NCBI RefSeq assembly: GCF_013155125.1
Contig: NZ_CP053564.1
Span: 5,277,501-5,341,500 of the forward strand
Source: Pseudonocardia broussonetiae
GTDB lineage: Bacteria > Actinomycetota > Actinomycetes > Mycobacteriales > Pseudonocardiaceae
DNA length: 64,000 bases
Direction: 5' to 3'
Position 1 is the stretch's first letter. Every line of letters begins with the position of its first letter. Below are positions 19,091 through 28,899 of the stretch, piece after piece. The position numbers were made by a program, and so were the translations under genes. The notes under the pieces were generated by a model. The model made no database searches. It saw only the letters and a program-made list of their open reading frames with translations, and was not told the origin of the DNA.

Positions 19091-19540
19091 GATGCGGCCC
19101 CCCTGCAGGCTGACGGCCCGCGGCGGCAGCGGCTGCTCGGCCGGGCCCGCGGTCGGCGCGCCGTCAGTGATCGAGAAGGTGCTGCCGTGGCAGGGGCAGA
19201 CGATCTGGCCGTCGACGACCTCGGTGACCGCGCAGCCCTGGTGCGTGCACGTGGCCGAGAACGCCGCGAACTCGCCCTCCACGGGCTGGGTGACGACGAG
19301 GTCGAGGTCGGCGAGCACGAGCCCGCCGCCGACCGGGACCGCCGCCGCGGCGGCGAGGGCGTCGGCGACGGGGATCGAGGTGGAAGTGGGGGCGGCGGCC
19401 GGGTCGGGCACGGTCGCCGCCGACGTGGGCGGCAGCGGTGCCGTCGCCGCGCTGCGGCCCGGCCCGTAGCCGGCGCAGCCGGTCAGGGCGGCGGCGCAGG
19501 TGCCGCAGGCCGCGGCGAGCAGGGAGCGTCGGGTCGTCAT
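19079..19540 (-). CDS. Secreted Rieske [2Fe-2S] lipoprotein
   Basis: A 153-residue exported Rieske protein. The N-terminus [22 protein letters not shown] combines twin arginines (4-5) with a lipobox LTGC (Cys22), suggesting Tat export and lipid anchoring. A Pro/Thr linker (about 30-60) leads to the Rieske fold with CTHQGC and CPCHGS, holding two Cys and two His ligands. No bc1 partners are nearby, so this is not the canonical complex III subunit. Last gene of a three-gene operon with a DUF6529 membrane protein and a secreted protein, led by a SigL-type promoter. It ends in a tandem repeat that multiplies its stop codon. Confidence 0.93.
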   Translation of the reverse strand: MTTRRSLLAAACGTCAAALTGCAGYGPGRSAATAPLPPTSAATVPDPAAAPTSTSIPVADALAAAAAVPVGGGLVLADLDLVVTQPVEGEFAAFSATCTHQGCAVTEVVDGQIVCPCHGSTFSITDGAPTAGPAEQPLPPRAVSLQGGRIVLA

Positions 19541-19551
19541 CGGGGTGCCTC

Positions 19552-20154
19552 TCAGAACGTCAGGCCGGAGGTGGTGAAGAACCACAGCGACGAGGTGAGC
19601 CACAGCGCGGTGAGCGCGACGAACAGCAGCGCGCCCAGCACCGGCACCGCCCAGCGCGGGCCGCCCGGGCGGCCCAGCACCAGCATCTTCGCGACGAACG
19701 CGCCGTAGACCGCGCAGCCCGCGAGGGAGTGCACGAGCACGCGCGGGGTGGAGTCCTGGTAGCCCAGGGCGTACAGGCAGTGGACGGCGACGGGCACGGT
19801 CAGCAGCACCGCCGCACGCCCGGACCAGCGGTGCAGTGCCGCCGCGACCCGCCCGCCGCCGCGGTACATGCGCCGGGCCGACACGACCTGGGCCAGCACG
19901 AGCACGAACGCGGCCGTGCCGAGCCAGCTCTTCACGGCGGTGCCGCTGGAGAACCCGGCGACGCTGATCGCGAAGAACGCCGGCTCGTGCAGGCGGCCGT
20001 AGACGCCGAGGCCGACGGAGACGAGCGTCCCGAGCGCGACGGCCACCAGCAGCGGCCCGGTGCGGACCGCCGGCGCGGCGGAGTGCGTCGGGCCCTCCTC
20101 GGTGTAGCGCTCGTCCTCGGCGACGCGGCGGGCGCCGGCGGTCGGGGCGCTCAT
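19552..20154 (-). CDS. DUF6529-type membrane protein, possible heme b carrier
   Basis: A 200-residue protein with about five transmembrane helices (roughly 33-52, 75-93, 111-130, 139-160, 170-190). Histidines at 56, 108, 125 and 142 (LHEP, LHRW, AVHC, LVHS) lie at helix positions resembling cytochrome b561/ferric-reductase-type bis-His heme sites. This fits a DUF6529-like protein partnered with the Rieske lipoprotein that follows 11 bp later; together they may pass electrons across the membrane. The ATG overlaps the stop of the preceding secreted protein gene by 1 bp. Heme binding is inference from the histidine pattern. Confidence 0.8.
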   Translation of the reverse strand: MSAPTAGARRVAEDERYTEEGPTHSAAPAVRTGPLLVAVALGTLVSVGLGVYGRLHEPAFFAISVAGFSSGTAVKSWLGTAAFVLVLAQVVSARRMYRGGGRVAAALHRWSGRAAVLLTVPVAVHCLYALGYQDSTPRVLVHSLAGCAVYGAFVAKMLVLGRPGGPRWAVPVLGALLFVALTALWLTSSLWFFTTSGLTF

Positions 20155-20720
20155 CAGTAGTCCATCCCGGCGCGGTCGGCGACGTCGGCGACGTCCTCGC
20201 GCCCGCCGGCCACGGCCTCGTCGATGTCGGTGGCCTCGGCGGTGAAGGCGTACTCGTCGTCGCCGACGGTGACGGTGCCCGCGGCGCCATCGGCGTCGAC
20301 GGTGCCGGAGAGGGTCGCGGTGCCGGCGGTGTTCTCCATCGTCAGCTCACCGTCGGTGACGGTGCCGCGCAGCCAGACCTCGTCGTCGGAGTCGCAGACG
20401 TAGGCGACGGCGTCGTCACCGGTGACGACGACGGCGACGGTCATGTCGCGGCCCTCGGTGCGACCGGCGTAGGCGGCCTCGTCGGGTGCGGGGGCCACCT
20501 CCTCGGCCGCCGCCTCCGCCTCCTCGACCTGCGGCTCGGGAGCGGGTGCGGCGGGTTCCGGGACCGTGCCGGTGACCGGTGCGGCGGGAGCCGGGGCGGC
20601 CGCGTTCGCGGCGACCGGCACGGCCGTCGGGGCGGGGGTGCTCAGGTGGTTCGTGGCGAACAGGCCGCCGCCGAGTGCGGCGACGGCCAGCAGCGTCATC
20701 AGGGGAGCGGTGCGCGTCAT
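20154..20720 (-). CDS. Secreted acidic protein, ECF-regulated
   Basis: A 188-residue exported protein. The signal or anchor segment is MTRTAPLMTLLAVAALGGGLFATNHL, followed by an Ala/Pro/Glu-rich linker (about residues 30-90) and a compact beta-rich domain. Recognisable pieces are TVAVVVTGDDAVAYVCDSDDE, LRGTVTDGELTMENTAGTATLSG, and VTVGDDEYAFTAEAT. No family was recognised beyond similarity in style to small actinobacterial secreted proteins. First gene of the operon with DUF6529 and Rieske. The ATG starts 6 nt after the CGTGTA -10 of a SigL-type promoter, so the mRNA is probably leaderless. Confidence 0.82.
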   Translation of the reverse strand: MTRTAPLMTLLAVAALGGGLFATNHLSTPAPTAVPVAANAAAPAPAAPVTGTVPEPAAPAPEPQVEEAEAAAEEVAPAPDEAAYAGRTEGRDMTVAVVVTGDDAVAYVCDSDDEVWLRGTVTDGELTMENTAGTATLSGTVDADGAAGTVTVGDDEYAFTAEATDIDEAVAGGREDVADVADRAGMDY

Positions 20721-20726
20721 GACCGG

Positions 20727-20754
20727 TACACGGACGGGTGACGGCCGGGGTTCA
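20727..20754 (-). promoter_or_regulatory. SigL-type promoter of the secreted/Rieske operon
   Basis: Minus-strand TGAACC (20754-20749), a 16-nt spacer and CGTGTA (20732-20727), with the ATG at 20720. It matches the TGAACC-N16-18-CGTgtr form known for mycobacterial SigL. Confidence 0.75.
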
Positions 20755-20756
20755 GC

Positions 20757-20784
20757 TGAACCGTCCGCCGGGTCCGTCCGTGTG
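20757..20784 (+). promoter_or_regulatory. SigL-type promoter of the sigma/anti-sigma operon
   Basis: TGAACC (20757-20762), a 16-nt spacer and CGTGTG (20779-20784), 37 bp before the sigma factor GTG. The two divergent -35 elements together form the palindrome GGTTCAGCTGAACC (20749-20762). Confidence 0.78.
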
Positions 20785-20821
20785 GGGGGCAGGTGGGTGA
20801 CCGTGAGTAGGGTCCTCGCCC

Positions 20822-21328
20822 GTGGACCGCACCAGTACCGGCGACGAGGCGCTGGTCCACGCCGTCTACTCCGAACACGGACGGGCGATGCTGGTGTACG
20901 CGACACGACTTCTCGACGACCGCGCCGCGGCCGAGGACGTGGTCCAGGAGGCCCTCGTCCGGGCCTGGCGCCACCCCGACGTGCTCACGAACGGGCGCGG
21001 ATCGGTGCGCGGGTGGTTGCTCACCGTGGTGCGCAACATCGTCATCGACCGCATCCGGGCGCGGGACTCCCGCCCGCGCGAGGTCGCCGAGGAGCCCGAG
21101 CGGCCCCCGGTGGCGCGCGACCACGCCGACGCCGTGGCCGCGTCGGTCACCGTGCACGCGGCCCTGGGGACGCTGTCCGACGAGCACCGCGCCGTGCTGG
21201 AGCAGGTCTACCTGCACGGGCGCAACCTCGACGAGGCCGCCGTCGCACTCGGGGTGCCGAAGGGCACGGTGAAGTCGCGGTCGTTCTACGCGCTGCGCGC
21301 CCTGCGCTCGGTGATGGAGGCCCGATGA
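20822..21328 (+). CDS. ECF sigma factor, SigL-like
   Basis: A 168-residue group IV sigma factor. Region 2 spans about residues 10-80 (AVYSEHGRAMLVYATRLLDDRAAAEDVVQEALVRAWRHP split around the core-binding helix). Region 4 spans about 110-160 (LGTLSDEHRAVLEQVYLHGRNLDEAAVALGVPKGTVKSR, including the helix-turn-helix). The GTG at 20822 follows the region 2 start closely. It overlaps the anti-sigma gene by 4 bp. The promoter upstream matches the SigL consensus, so it is probably autoregulated, and it shares that consensus with the divergent operon, its likely target. Confidence 0.92.
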   Translation: MDRTSTGDEALVHAVYSEHGRAMLVYATRLLDDRAAAEDVVQEALVRAWRHPDVLTNGRGSVRGWLLTVVRNIVIDRIRARDSRPREVAEEPERPPVARDHADAVAASVTVHAALGTLSDEHRAVLEQVYLHGRNLDEAAVALGVPKGTVKSRSFYALRALRSVMEAR

Positions 21329-21987
21329 CGCTCCACGACCGCGGCGACCTCGGCGCCCACGCCCTCGGCCTGCTCGACGACCACGAGGCGCGCGCGATGG
21401 ACGCCCACCTCGCCGGCTGCGCCGACTGCCGGCGCGAGTTCGCCTCGCTCAGCCGCACCGCGCTCGCGCTGCGCGACGTGCCGCCCGAGGTCTTCCTCGA
21501 CGGCCCGCCCGACTCCGACCTGCTGCTGGCGCGGACCGTCCGCGCCGTGCGGGCCGAGCGCGGCGGGGCGCGGCGGCGCCGGCGGCTCGCGCTGGTGGCG
21601 GCCGCGGTGGCCGTCGCGGTGGCCCTGGTCGGCGGCGGGGCGGTGCTCGGGCAGGCGCTCGCGCCCGGGTCCACGACCGTCGCGGCCGGCGCCCGGACCC
21701 TCGAGGGCACGGCCGGGACGATCGTCGCCTCGGCCACGGTGACGCCCGCGGCCGGGTGGGTGCGGGTGGCGACGACCGTGCGCGGCATCCCGGCCGGGAA
21801 GCGCTGCACGATCATCGTGGTCGGCCGCGACGGCACCGAGAACGTCGCCGGGAGCTGGCTGGTCTCCCCCGCCTGGGAGGTCGAGGGCGGCACGGTGCAG
21901 GGCTCGGCGATCATCGATCCCGAGGACGTCCTGGCCGTCGCGATCCGCGACGAGGGCGGCACGGACCTCATCACGCTGCGGGTCTAG
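21325..21987 (+). CDS. Zinc-binding membrane anti-sigma factor, RslA-like
   Basis: A 220-residue single-pass membrane anti-sigma factor. The cytoplasmic N-terminus carries the ZAS motif H28-x3-C32-x2-C35 (AHLAGCADC) together with HALGLLDDHEARAM. A basic stretch (RRRRR) precedes a transmembrane helix at about 88-108 (ALVAAAVAVAVALVGGG), and the C-terminal domain (about 120-220) is an extracellular beta-rich anti-sigma-K/RskA-type fold. It should bind and silence the sigma factor encoded just upstream (ATGA overlap) until an envelope or redox signal releases it. Zinc-cysteine chemistry in RslA is known to respond to oxidants. Confidence 0.9.
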   Translation: MTLHDRGDLGAHALGLLDDHEARAMDAHLAGCADCRREFASLSRTALALRDVPPEVFLDGPPDSDLLLARTVRAVRAERGGARRRRRLALVAAAVAVAVALVGGGAVLGQALAPGSTTVAAGARTLEGTAGTIVASATVTPAAGWVRVATTVRGIPAGKRCTIIVVGRDGTENVAGSWLVSPAWEVEGGTVQGSAIIDPEDVLAVAIRDEGGTDLITLRV

Positions 21988-22046
21988 CTCACACCGCCCG
22001 TCCAGCGACCTGCCAGGAGCCGCGGAACACACTCCCCGCACTCGAT

Positions 22047-22086
22047 GTTCTACGTGGTGTAGAACTACTACAAGACGTAGAAGTTC
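22047..22086. promoter_or_regulatory. Two overlapping operators upstream of cydA
   Basis: Site 1 is GTTCTAC-GTGGT-GTAGAAC (22047-22065), a perfect dyad. Site 2 (22062-22086) has half-sites GAACTACTAC and GTAGAAGTTC with a 5-nt centre and one mismatch. Both share the core CTAC-N5-GTAG, with centres 18 bp apart, ending 17 bp before the cydA start. The half-sites resemble the TAC/GTA-type operators of BlaI/CopY-family repressors. Confidence 0.7.
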
Positions 22087-22103
22087 GAGTCGGGAGGCAC
22101 CGC

Positions 22104-23498
22104 GTGGACGCCCTGGACCTCGCCCGCTGGCAGTTCGGGATCACGACGATCTACCACTTCCTGTTCGTGCCGCTGACGATCGGGCTCTCCGTCGTCGTCG
22201 CCGCGCTGCAGACCGCGTGGCACCGCACCGGCCGCGAGGAGTACCTGCGCGCCACGCGGTTCTTCGGGAAGCTCTTCCTCATCAACTTCGCGATGGGCGT
22301 CGTGACCGGCATCGTGCAGGAGTTCCAGTTCGGCATGAACTGGTCGACCTACTCGACGTTCGTCGGCGACGTCTTCGGCGCCCCGCTGGCCCTGGAGGCG
22401 CTGCTCGCGTTCTTCCTGGAGTCGACGTTCATCGGCCTGTGGATCTTCGGCTGGGACAAGCTCCCCAAGCGCGTCCACCTCGCGACGATCTGGGCCGCCG
22501 CGCTCGGCTCGAACCTCTCGGCCTACTTCATCCTCGCCGCGAACGCCTGGATGCGGCACCCCGTCGGCTTCGCGGTCGACGAGGCCACGGGCCGCGCGCG
22601 CCTCACCGACATCGGCGCGGTCCTGACCAACCCGCAGGCGTGGTCGACCTACGTGCACGTGCTCGGGGCGTCGTTCGTCGTGGCCGGGCTGTTCGTGGTG
22701 GCCGTCAGCGCCTACCGGCTGTGGCGCCACCGCGACGCCGACTCGACGATGTTCCGCACGACCCTGCGCGCGGGGCTGGTCACGACCGTCGTCGCCGGTG
22801 CGGTGGTGGCGCTGTCGGGCGACCACCAGGCCAAGCTGATGGCGCAGTACGAGCCGATGAAGCTCGCCTCGGCCGAGGCGCTGTGGCGCACCGAGGCCCC
22901 CACCGGGTTCTCGCTGTTCGCCGTCGGCGACGTCGAGGGCTCGCGCAACGTCGTCAACGTCCAGGTCCCCTACGTGCTGTCGTTCCTCGCGACCGGGTCG
23001 TTCACCGGCGAGGTCGAGGGCATCGTCGACCTGCAGGAGCGCTTCGAGGAGCAGTTCGGCCCCGCCGACTACGTCCCGAACGTGCCGGTCCTCTACTGGG
23101 CCTTCCGGCTGATGATGGGCCTGGGCGGGGCGGGCATCGCCGTCGGCGTGCTCGGGCTCTGGCTCACCCGCCGCGGCCGGCTCCCCGAGCAGGGCTGGAT
23201 GTACGGGGTGGCGGTGCTGGCTCTGCCGGCCGCCCTCGCCGCCAACATCGCGGGCTGGGTGCTCACCGAGATCGGCCGCCAGCCGTGGACGGTCGTCGGC
23301 GAGCTGATGACGGCCGCGAGCGTCTCGCCCGGCGTCTCGCTCGGGGAGGTCGCGTTCTCGCTGAGCGTGTTCACGCTGCTCTACGGCGCGCTCGCCGTCG
23401 TCGAGGCGCGGCTGCTGTGGCGCTACGTCCAGGCCGGCCCCGCCCACGTCACGCCCACCGTCGCGCCGGGTGCCGCCGTCCCGGCCTTCACCTACTAG
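22104..23498 (+). CDS. cydA: Cytochrome bd oxidase subunit I
   Basis: A 464-residue quinol oxidase subunit holding the hemes of cytochrome bd. It begins LDLARWQFGITTIYHFLFVPL, with His18 matching the E. coli His19 heme ligand, and contains the WSTYVHVLGASF histidine equivalent to His186. Later conserved parts include WIFGWDKL, KLMAQYEPMKLASAE, and GRQPWTVVGEL. About nine transmembrane helices; the short Q-loop is typical of actinobacterial enzymes. GTG start with GGGAGG upstream. First gene of cydABDC and preceded by a double operator. Oxidises menaquinol and reduces O2 with high affinity. Confidence 0.97.
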   Translation: MDALDLARWQFGITTIYHFLFVPLTIGLSVVVAALQTAWHRTGREEYLRATRFFGKLFLINFAMGVVTGIVQEFQFGMNWSTYSTFVGDVFGAPLALEALLAFFLESTFIGLWIFGWDKLPKRVHLATIWAAALGSNLSAYFILAANAWMRHPVGFAVDEATGRARLTDIGAVLTNPQAWSTYVHVLGASFVVAGLFVVAVSAYRLWRHRDADSTMFRTTLRAGLVTTVVAGAVVALSGDHQAKLMAQYEPMKLASAEALWRTEAPTGFSLFAVGDVEGSRNVVNVQVPYVLSFLATGSFTGEVEGIVDLQERFEEQFGPADYVPNVPVLYWAFRLMMGLGGAGIAVGVLGLWLTRRGRLPEQGWMYGVAVLALPAALAANIAGWVLTEIGRQPWTVVGELMTAASVSPGVSLGEVAFSLSVFTLLYGALAVVEARLLWRYVQAGPAHVTPTVAPGAAVPAFTY

Positions 23499-23507
23499 GA
23501 GCGGACC

Positions 23508-24491
23508 ATGGACCTCCCCACGCTCTGGTTCCTCGCCATCGCCCTGCTGTGGACGGGCTACCTGGTGCTGGAGGGCTTCGACTTCGGCGTCGGGATGCTG
23601 CTGCCCACCGTCGGCCGCGACGAGGCCGGGCGCCGCACGATGATCAACGCGATCGGCCCGGTCTGGGACGGCAACGAGGTCTGGCTGATCACCGCGATCG
23701 GCGCGATGTTCGCCGCCTTCCCCGCCTGGTACGCCGCGACGCTGTCGGGCTTCTACCTGCCGGTGCTGCTCATCGTGGTGGCGCTGGTGTTCCGCGGGGT
23801 CGCCTTCGAGTACCGCGGCAAGATCGACTCCGTCGTGTGGCGCAGGCGCTGGGACGCCGCGATCCTCGGCGGCAGCCTGGTGCCCGCGTTCGGCTGGGGC
23901 CTGGTGTTCGCGAACCTGCTGCGCGGGGTCGAGATCGGCGCCGACGGCGTGGTCCGCTCGGGTCTGGTCGACCTCCTCTCCCCCTACGCCCTGCTCGGCG
24001 GCCTCGCGACGACCACGCTGTTCGTGCTGCACGGCGCGCTGTTCCTCGGTCTCAAGACCGACGGCCCGGTGCGCCACCGCGCACGGCTCGCGGCCCGGAC
24101 GTCGGCGTTCGCCGCGGTGCCCGTGGCCGGCGGGTTCCTGGCCTGGACGGTGCGCGACCAGGGCTCGGGCGCGGTCGCGGCGCTGCTCGCGGTGGGCCTG
24201 CTGCTGGCGGCCGTCGCGGCGGCGGCCCGGCGTCGCGAGGGGTGGGCGTTCGCGGCCACGGCGGCGGCGGTCGTGGCGCTGGCGGTGGTGGTCTTCGACG
24301 GGCTGCATCCCGCGCTCATGCGGTCGACGGTCTCCCCCGCGTTCGACCTCACGGTCGCGAACGCGTCGTCGGGGCCGTACACGCTCGGCGTGCTCAGCGT
24401 CATCGGGGCGGTGTTCCTGCCGCTGGTGATCGGGTACCAGGCGTGGAGCTACTGGGTGTTCCGGAAGCGGGTGCGCGTTGAGGCCTCTTGA
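23508..24491 (+). CDS. cydB: Cytochrome bd oxidase subunit II
   Basis: A 327-residue, eight- to nine-helix partner of CydA. Diagnostic sequences are LLWTGYLVLEGFDFGVGML at the N-terminus, NAIGPVWDGNEVWLI, and FRGVAFEYRGK, all conserved in CydB. The middle region with EIGADGV and LLSPYALLGGLATTTLFVLHG matches the family; the C-terminal helix ends in basic residues on the cytoplasmic side. Ribosome binding site AGGAGCGG just after the cydA stop. The end overlaps the cydD TTG start by 14 bp, implying translational coupling with the exporter genes. Confidence 0.97.
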   Translation: MDLPTLWFLAIALLWTGYLVLEGFDFGVGMLLPTVGRDEAGRRTMINAIGPVWDGNEVWLITAIGAMFAAFPAWYAATLSGFYLPVLLIVVALVFRGVAFEYRGKIDSVVWRRRWDAAILGGSLVPAFGWGLVFANLLRGVEIGADGVVRSGLVDLLSPYALLGGLATTTLFVLHGALFLGLKTDGPVRHRARLAARTSAFAAVPVAGGFLAWTVRDQGSGAVAALLAVGLLLAAVAAAARRREGWAFAATAAAVVALAVVVFDGLHPALMRSTVSPAFDLTVANASSGPYTLGVLSVIGAVFLPLVIGYQAWSYWVFRKRVRVEAS

Positions 24492-26072
24492 CCCCCGGCT
24501 GGTCCGCAGCGTCGGCGCGGTGCGGGTGCACCTGGCGGTCACCGTCGCGTGCGGGGTGGCGACGACCGCGCTGATCCTGGTGCAGGCCGGGATCCTCGCC
24601 CGGACGATCGCGACGGCGGAGCTCTCCGTCTCCGTCGCCGCGCTGGGGGCGTTCGTGCTCGCCCGCGTCGCGCTCGCCTACGGCGGGGAGGCGCTGGCGC
24701 TGCGCAGCGCGGCGTCGGTGAAGTCGGCGCTGCGGCGGCGGCTGGTCCGCAGCGTCGGGCGGGCGCCCCAGGACGCGGGCGAGGTCGTCACGCTGGCCAC
24801 GCGCGGGCTCGACGCCCTCGACGACTACGTCGCCCGGTTCCTGCCCCAGCTCGTGCTCGCGGTGCTCGTCCCGGCGGCGGTGCTGGTGGTCGTCGCGCGG
24901 GCGGACTGGGTCTCGGCGCTGGTCATCGGCCTGACGCTGCCGCTCATCCCGCTGTTCATGGCGCTCGTCGGCTGGCACACCCAGGCCCGGACGCGGCGGC
25001 AGTGGCGGCTGCTGGAGCGCCTGGGCGGGCACTTCCTCGACGTCGTCGAGGGCCTGCCGACGCTCGCCCTGTTCCGCCGCTCGAAGGCCGAGGCCGCGCG
25101 CATCCGCGAGGCCACCGACGCCCACCGCGACGCCACGCTGGGCACGCTGCGCATCGCGTTCCTCTCGGCGTTCGTGCTGGAGCTGCTGGCGACGCTCGCG
25201 GTCGCGCTGGTGGCAGTCGAGGTCGGGCTGCGCCTGCTCTACGGGCAGCTCGACCTGGAGACCGCGCTGCTCGTGCTGATCCTCGCGCCGGAGGCGTACC
25301 TGCCGCTGCGCGAGGTGGGGGCGCGGTTCCACGCGTCGACGGAGGGGGTCGCGGCGGCCGAGCGCGTGTTCGCGGTGCTGGAGCGGCCGGTGCCGGCCGT
25401 CGTCGAGGGGCCGCCGGTGCCGGCGCCGTCGGTCGTCCGGTTCGAGGACGTCTCGCTGTCCTACGGCGATCTCCCCGTGCTGCGCGGCCTCGACCTCGCC
25501 CTCACGGCCGGCACGACCACCCTGGTCACCGGGCGCAGCGGGGCGGGCAAGTCGACGCTGCTGGCGCTGCTGCTGCGGTTCGCGGAGCCGGACTCCGGGC
25601 GCATCACGGTCGACGGCCGCGACCTCGCGGTCCTGTCGACGGTGCAGTGGCGCCGGCTCATCGCCTGGGTGCCGCAGCGCCCGCACCTGTTCGACGCGAC
25701 GCTGGCCGACAACATCCGGCTCGGATCCCCCGATGCCCCGCTCGCCGAGGTGGTGCGCGCGGCCGAGCAGGCGGGGCTGGCCTACGTGGTCGCCGGGCTG
25801 CCCGCGGGTTACGACACGCGGCTCGGCGAGCGCGGCACGCGGCTGTCGTCGGGGCAGCGGCAGCGGGTGGCGCTCGCGCGCGCGTTCCTGCGCGACGCCC
25901 CGGTCGTGCTGCTCGACGAGCCGACCGCGCACCTGGACGCGGCCACGGCCGCCGGCGTGCGGGAGGCGGTGCGCGAGCTGGTCCGGGGCCGGACGGCCGT
26001 GGTCGTGGCGCACGACGAGGGCTGGGCCGACCTGGCGGACGAGGTCGTGCGGCTCGACGCCCTGGTCCCGGC

Positions 26073-26076
<4 letters not shown>
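24478..26076 (+). CDS. cydD: Thiol-reductant ABC exporter subunit CydD
   Basis: A 532-residue half-transporter, with six transmembrane helices and one ATPase domain. Nucleotide motifs: Walker A TGRSGAGKST, signature LSSGQRQRVALAR, Walker B VVLLDEPTAHLD, H-loop VAHD. CydDC exports cysteine/glutathione-type thiols (possibly mycothiol-related here) and supports cytochrome bd maturation and heme loading. Start is TTG at 24478, inside the cydB end; the first residues MRPLDPRLVRSVGAVR fit homologues. ATGA overlap with cydC. The operon order A-B-D-C is standard in actinobacteria. Confidence 0.95.
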
Positions 26077-27731
<1,655 letters not shown>

Positions 27732-27940
27732 GGTGCGGTGGGTGACGATTCCGACGCCGCCGTCATCGGGCCTTGATCGCCGACACCGCACCGCTGCGGT
27801 CGTCGGCAGGACCGTGACGTCACACTCCCGCTGATCACCGCGGCCCTGATCACCGGAACCGCACCACCACGGTCTCCCGCACGACCGTGAAGTCACACTT
27901 CCGACGATCACCAGGACTGCGGGCCCGGTGATCGCTGCCG

Positions 27941-27980
27941 GCCGCACCTCACGGCTGCTCGAACCACCGTGAGGTGCGGC
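27941..27980. repeat. Palindromic element P (copy 2)
   Basis: GCCGCACCTCACGG and CCGTGAGGTGCGGC around the 12-nt loop CTGCTCGAACCA. Perfect arms. It separates the first and second I-II pairs of array B. A degenerate copy occurs at about 27702-27741 across the cydC stop. Confidence 0.85.
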
Positions 27981-28180
27981 GGACGCCGATCCCGACGCCG
28001 CCGTCATCGGGCCTTGATCGCCGACACCGCAGCGCTGCGGTGGTCGGGACGACCGTGACGCCACACTCCCGACGATCACCGCGGTCTGATCACCGGAACC
28101 GCACCACCACGGTCTCCCGCGCGACCGTGGAGTCACACTTCCGACGATCACCGGGGCTGCGGGCCCGGTGATCGCTGCCG

Positions 28181-28220
28181 GTCGCACCTCACGGCTGCTC
28201 GAACCACCGTGAGGTGTGGC
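28181..28220. repeat. Palindromic element P (copy 3)
   Basis: GTCGCACCTCACGG and CCGTGAGGTGTGGC with the same loop as copy 2, exactly 240 bp downstream of it. Each arm has one outer change. Confidence 0.85.
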
Positions 28221-28509
28221 GGACGCCGATCTCGACGCCGCCCGCGCCCGCCATCCGCCCTTGATCACCGAGACCGCACCGCTGCGGTCGTCGGCAGGAC
28301 CTTGACGTCACACGCCCGACGATCACCAACCCTTGATCACCGAAACAGCACCACCACGGTCCCCCGCACGACCGTGGCGTCACACTCCCGACGATCACCG
28401 CGACGTGATCACCGGAACCGCGCCACCACGGTCCTCGGCACGACCGTGGAGTCACACTCCCGACGATCACGACCCCTGCAGGGCGGCCGGGGCGCGAGGA
28501 TCACCGCCG

Positions 28510-28549
28510 GTCGCACCTCACGGCTGCTCGAACCAACGTGAGGTGCGGT
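28510..28549. repeat. Palindromic element P (copy 4)
   Basis: GTCGCACCTCACGG, loop CTGCTCGAACCA, right arm ACGTGAGGTGCGGT. It is 329 bp after copy 3 because an extra type II unit lies between. Confidence 0.82.
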
Positions 28550-28899
28550 GGACGCCGATCCCGACGCCGCCCGCGCCCGCCATCCGCCCTTGATCGCCGA
28601 GACCGCACCGCTGCGGTCGTCGGCGCGACCGTGGCGTCACACTCCCAACGATCACCGCGACGTGATCACCGGAACCGCACCACCACGCTCCCCCGCACGA
28701 CCGTGACGTCACAGTCCCAACGATCACAGGGTCTCGGGCCGGCGGGGGCAGTAGCTCCTGCGGTCCCGCGCGCGTTCCCGGCTGCCGCGCGCATTCCGCG
28801 CTCCCGCGGACCGCCGGGGACGCGCGGGAGCCCGCTCGGCGCGCGGGAGACGGGCCAACGACCGTGCCGTCGCACTCTCGACGATCACGGGCCGAGCGA

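Noticed and set aside
27775..28726. CRISPR array
   Set aside because: Units are 63 bp, diverged from each other, contain dyads and have no unique spacers of uniform size; no cas genes nearby.
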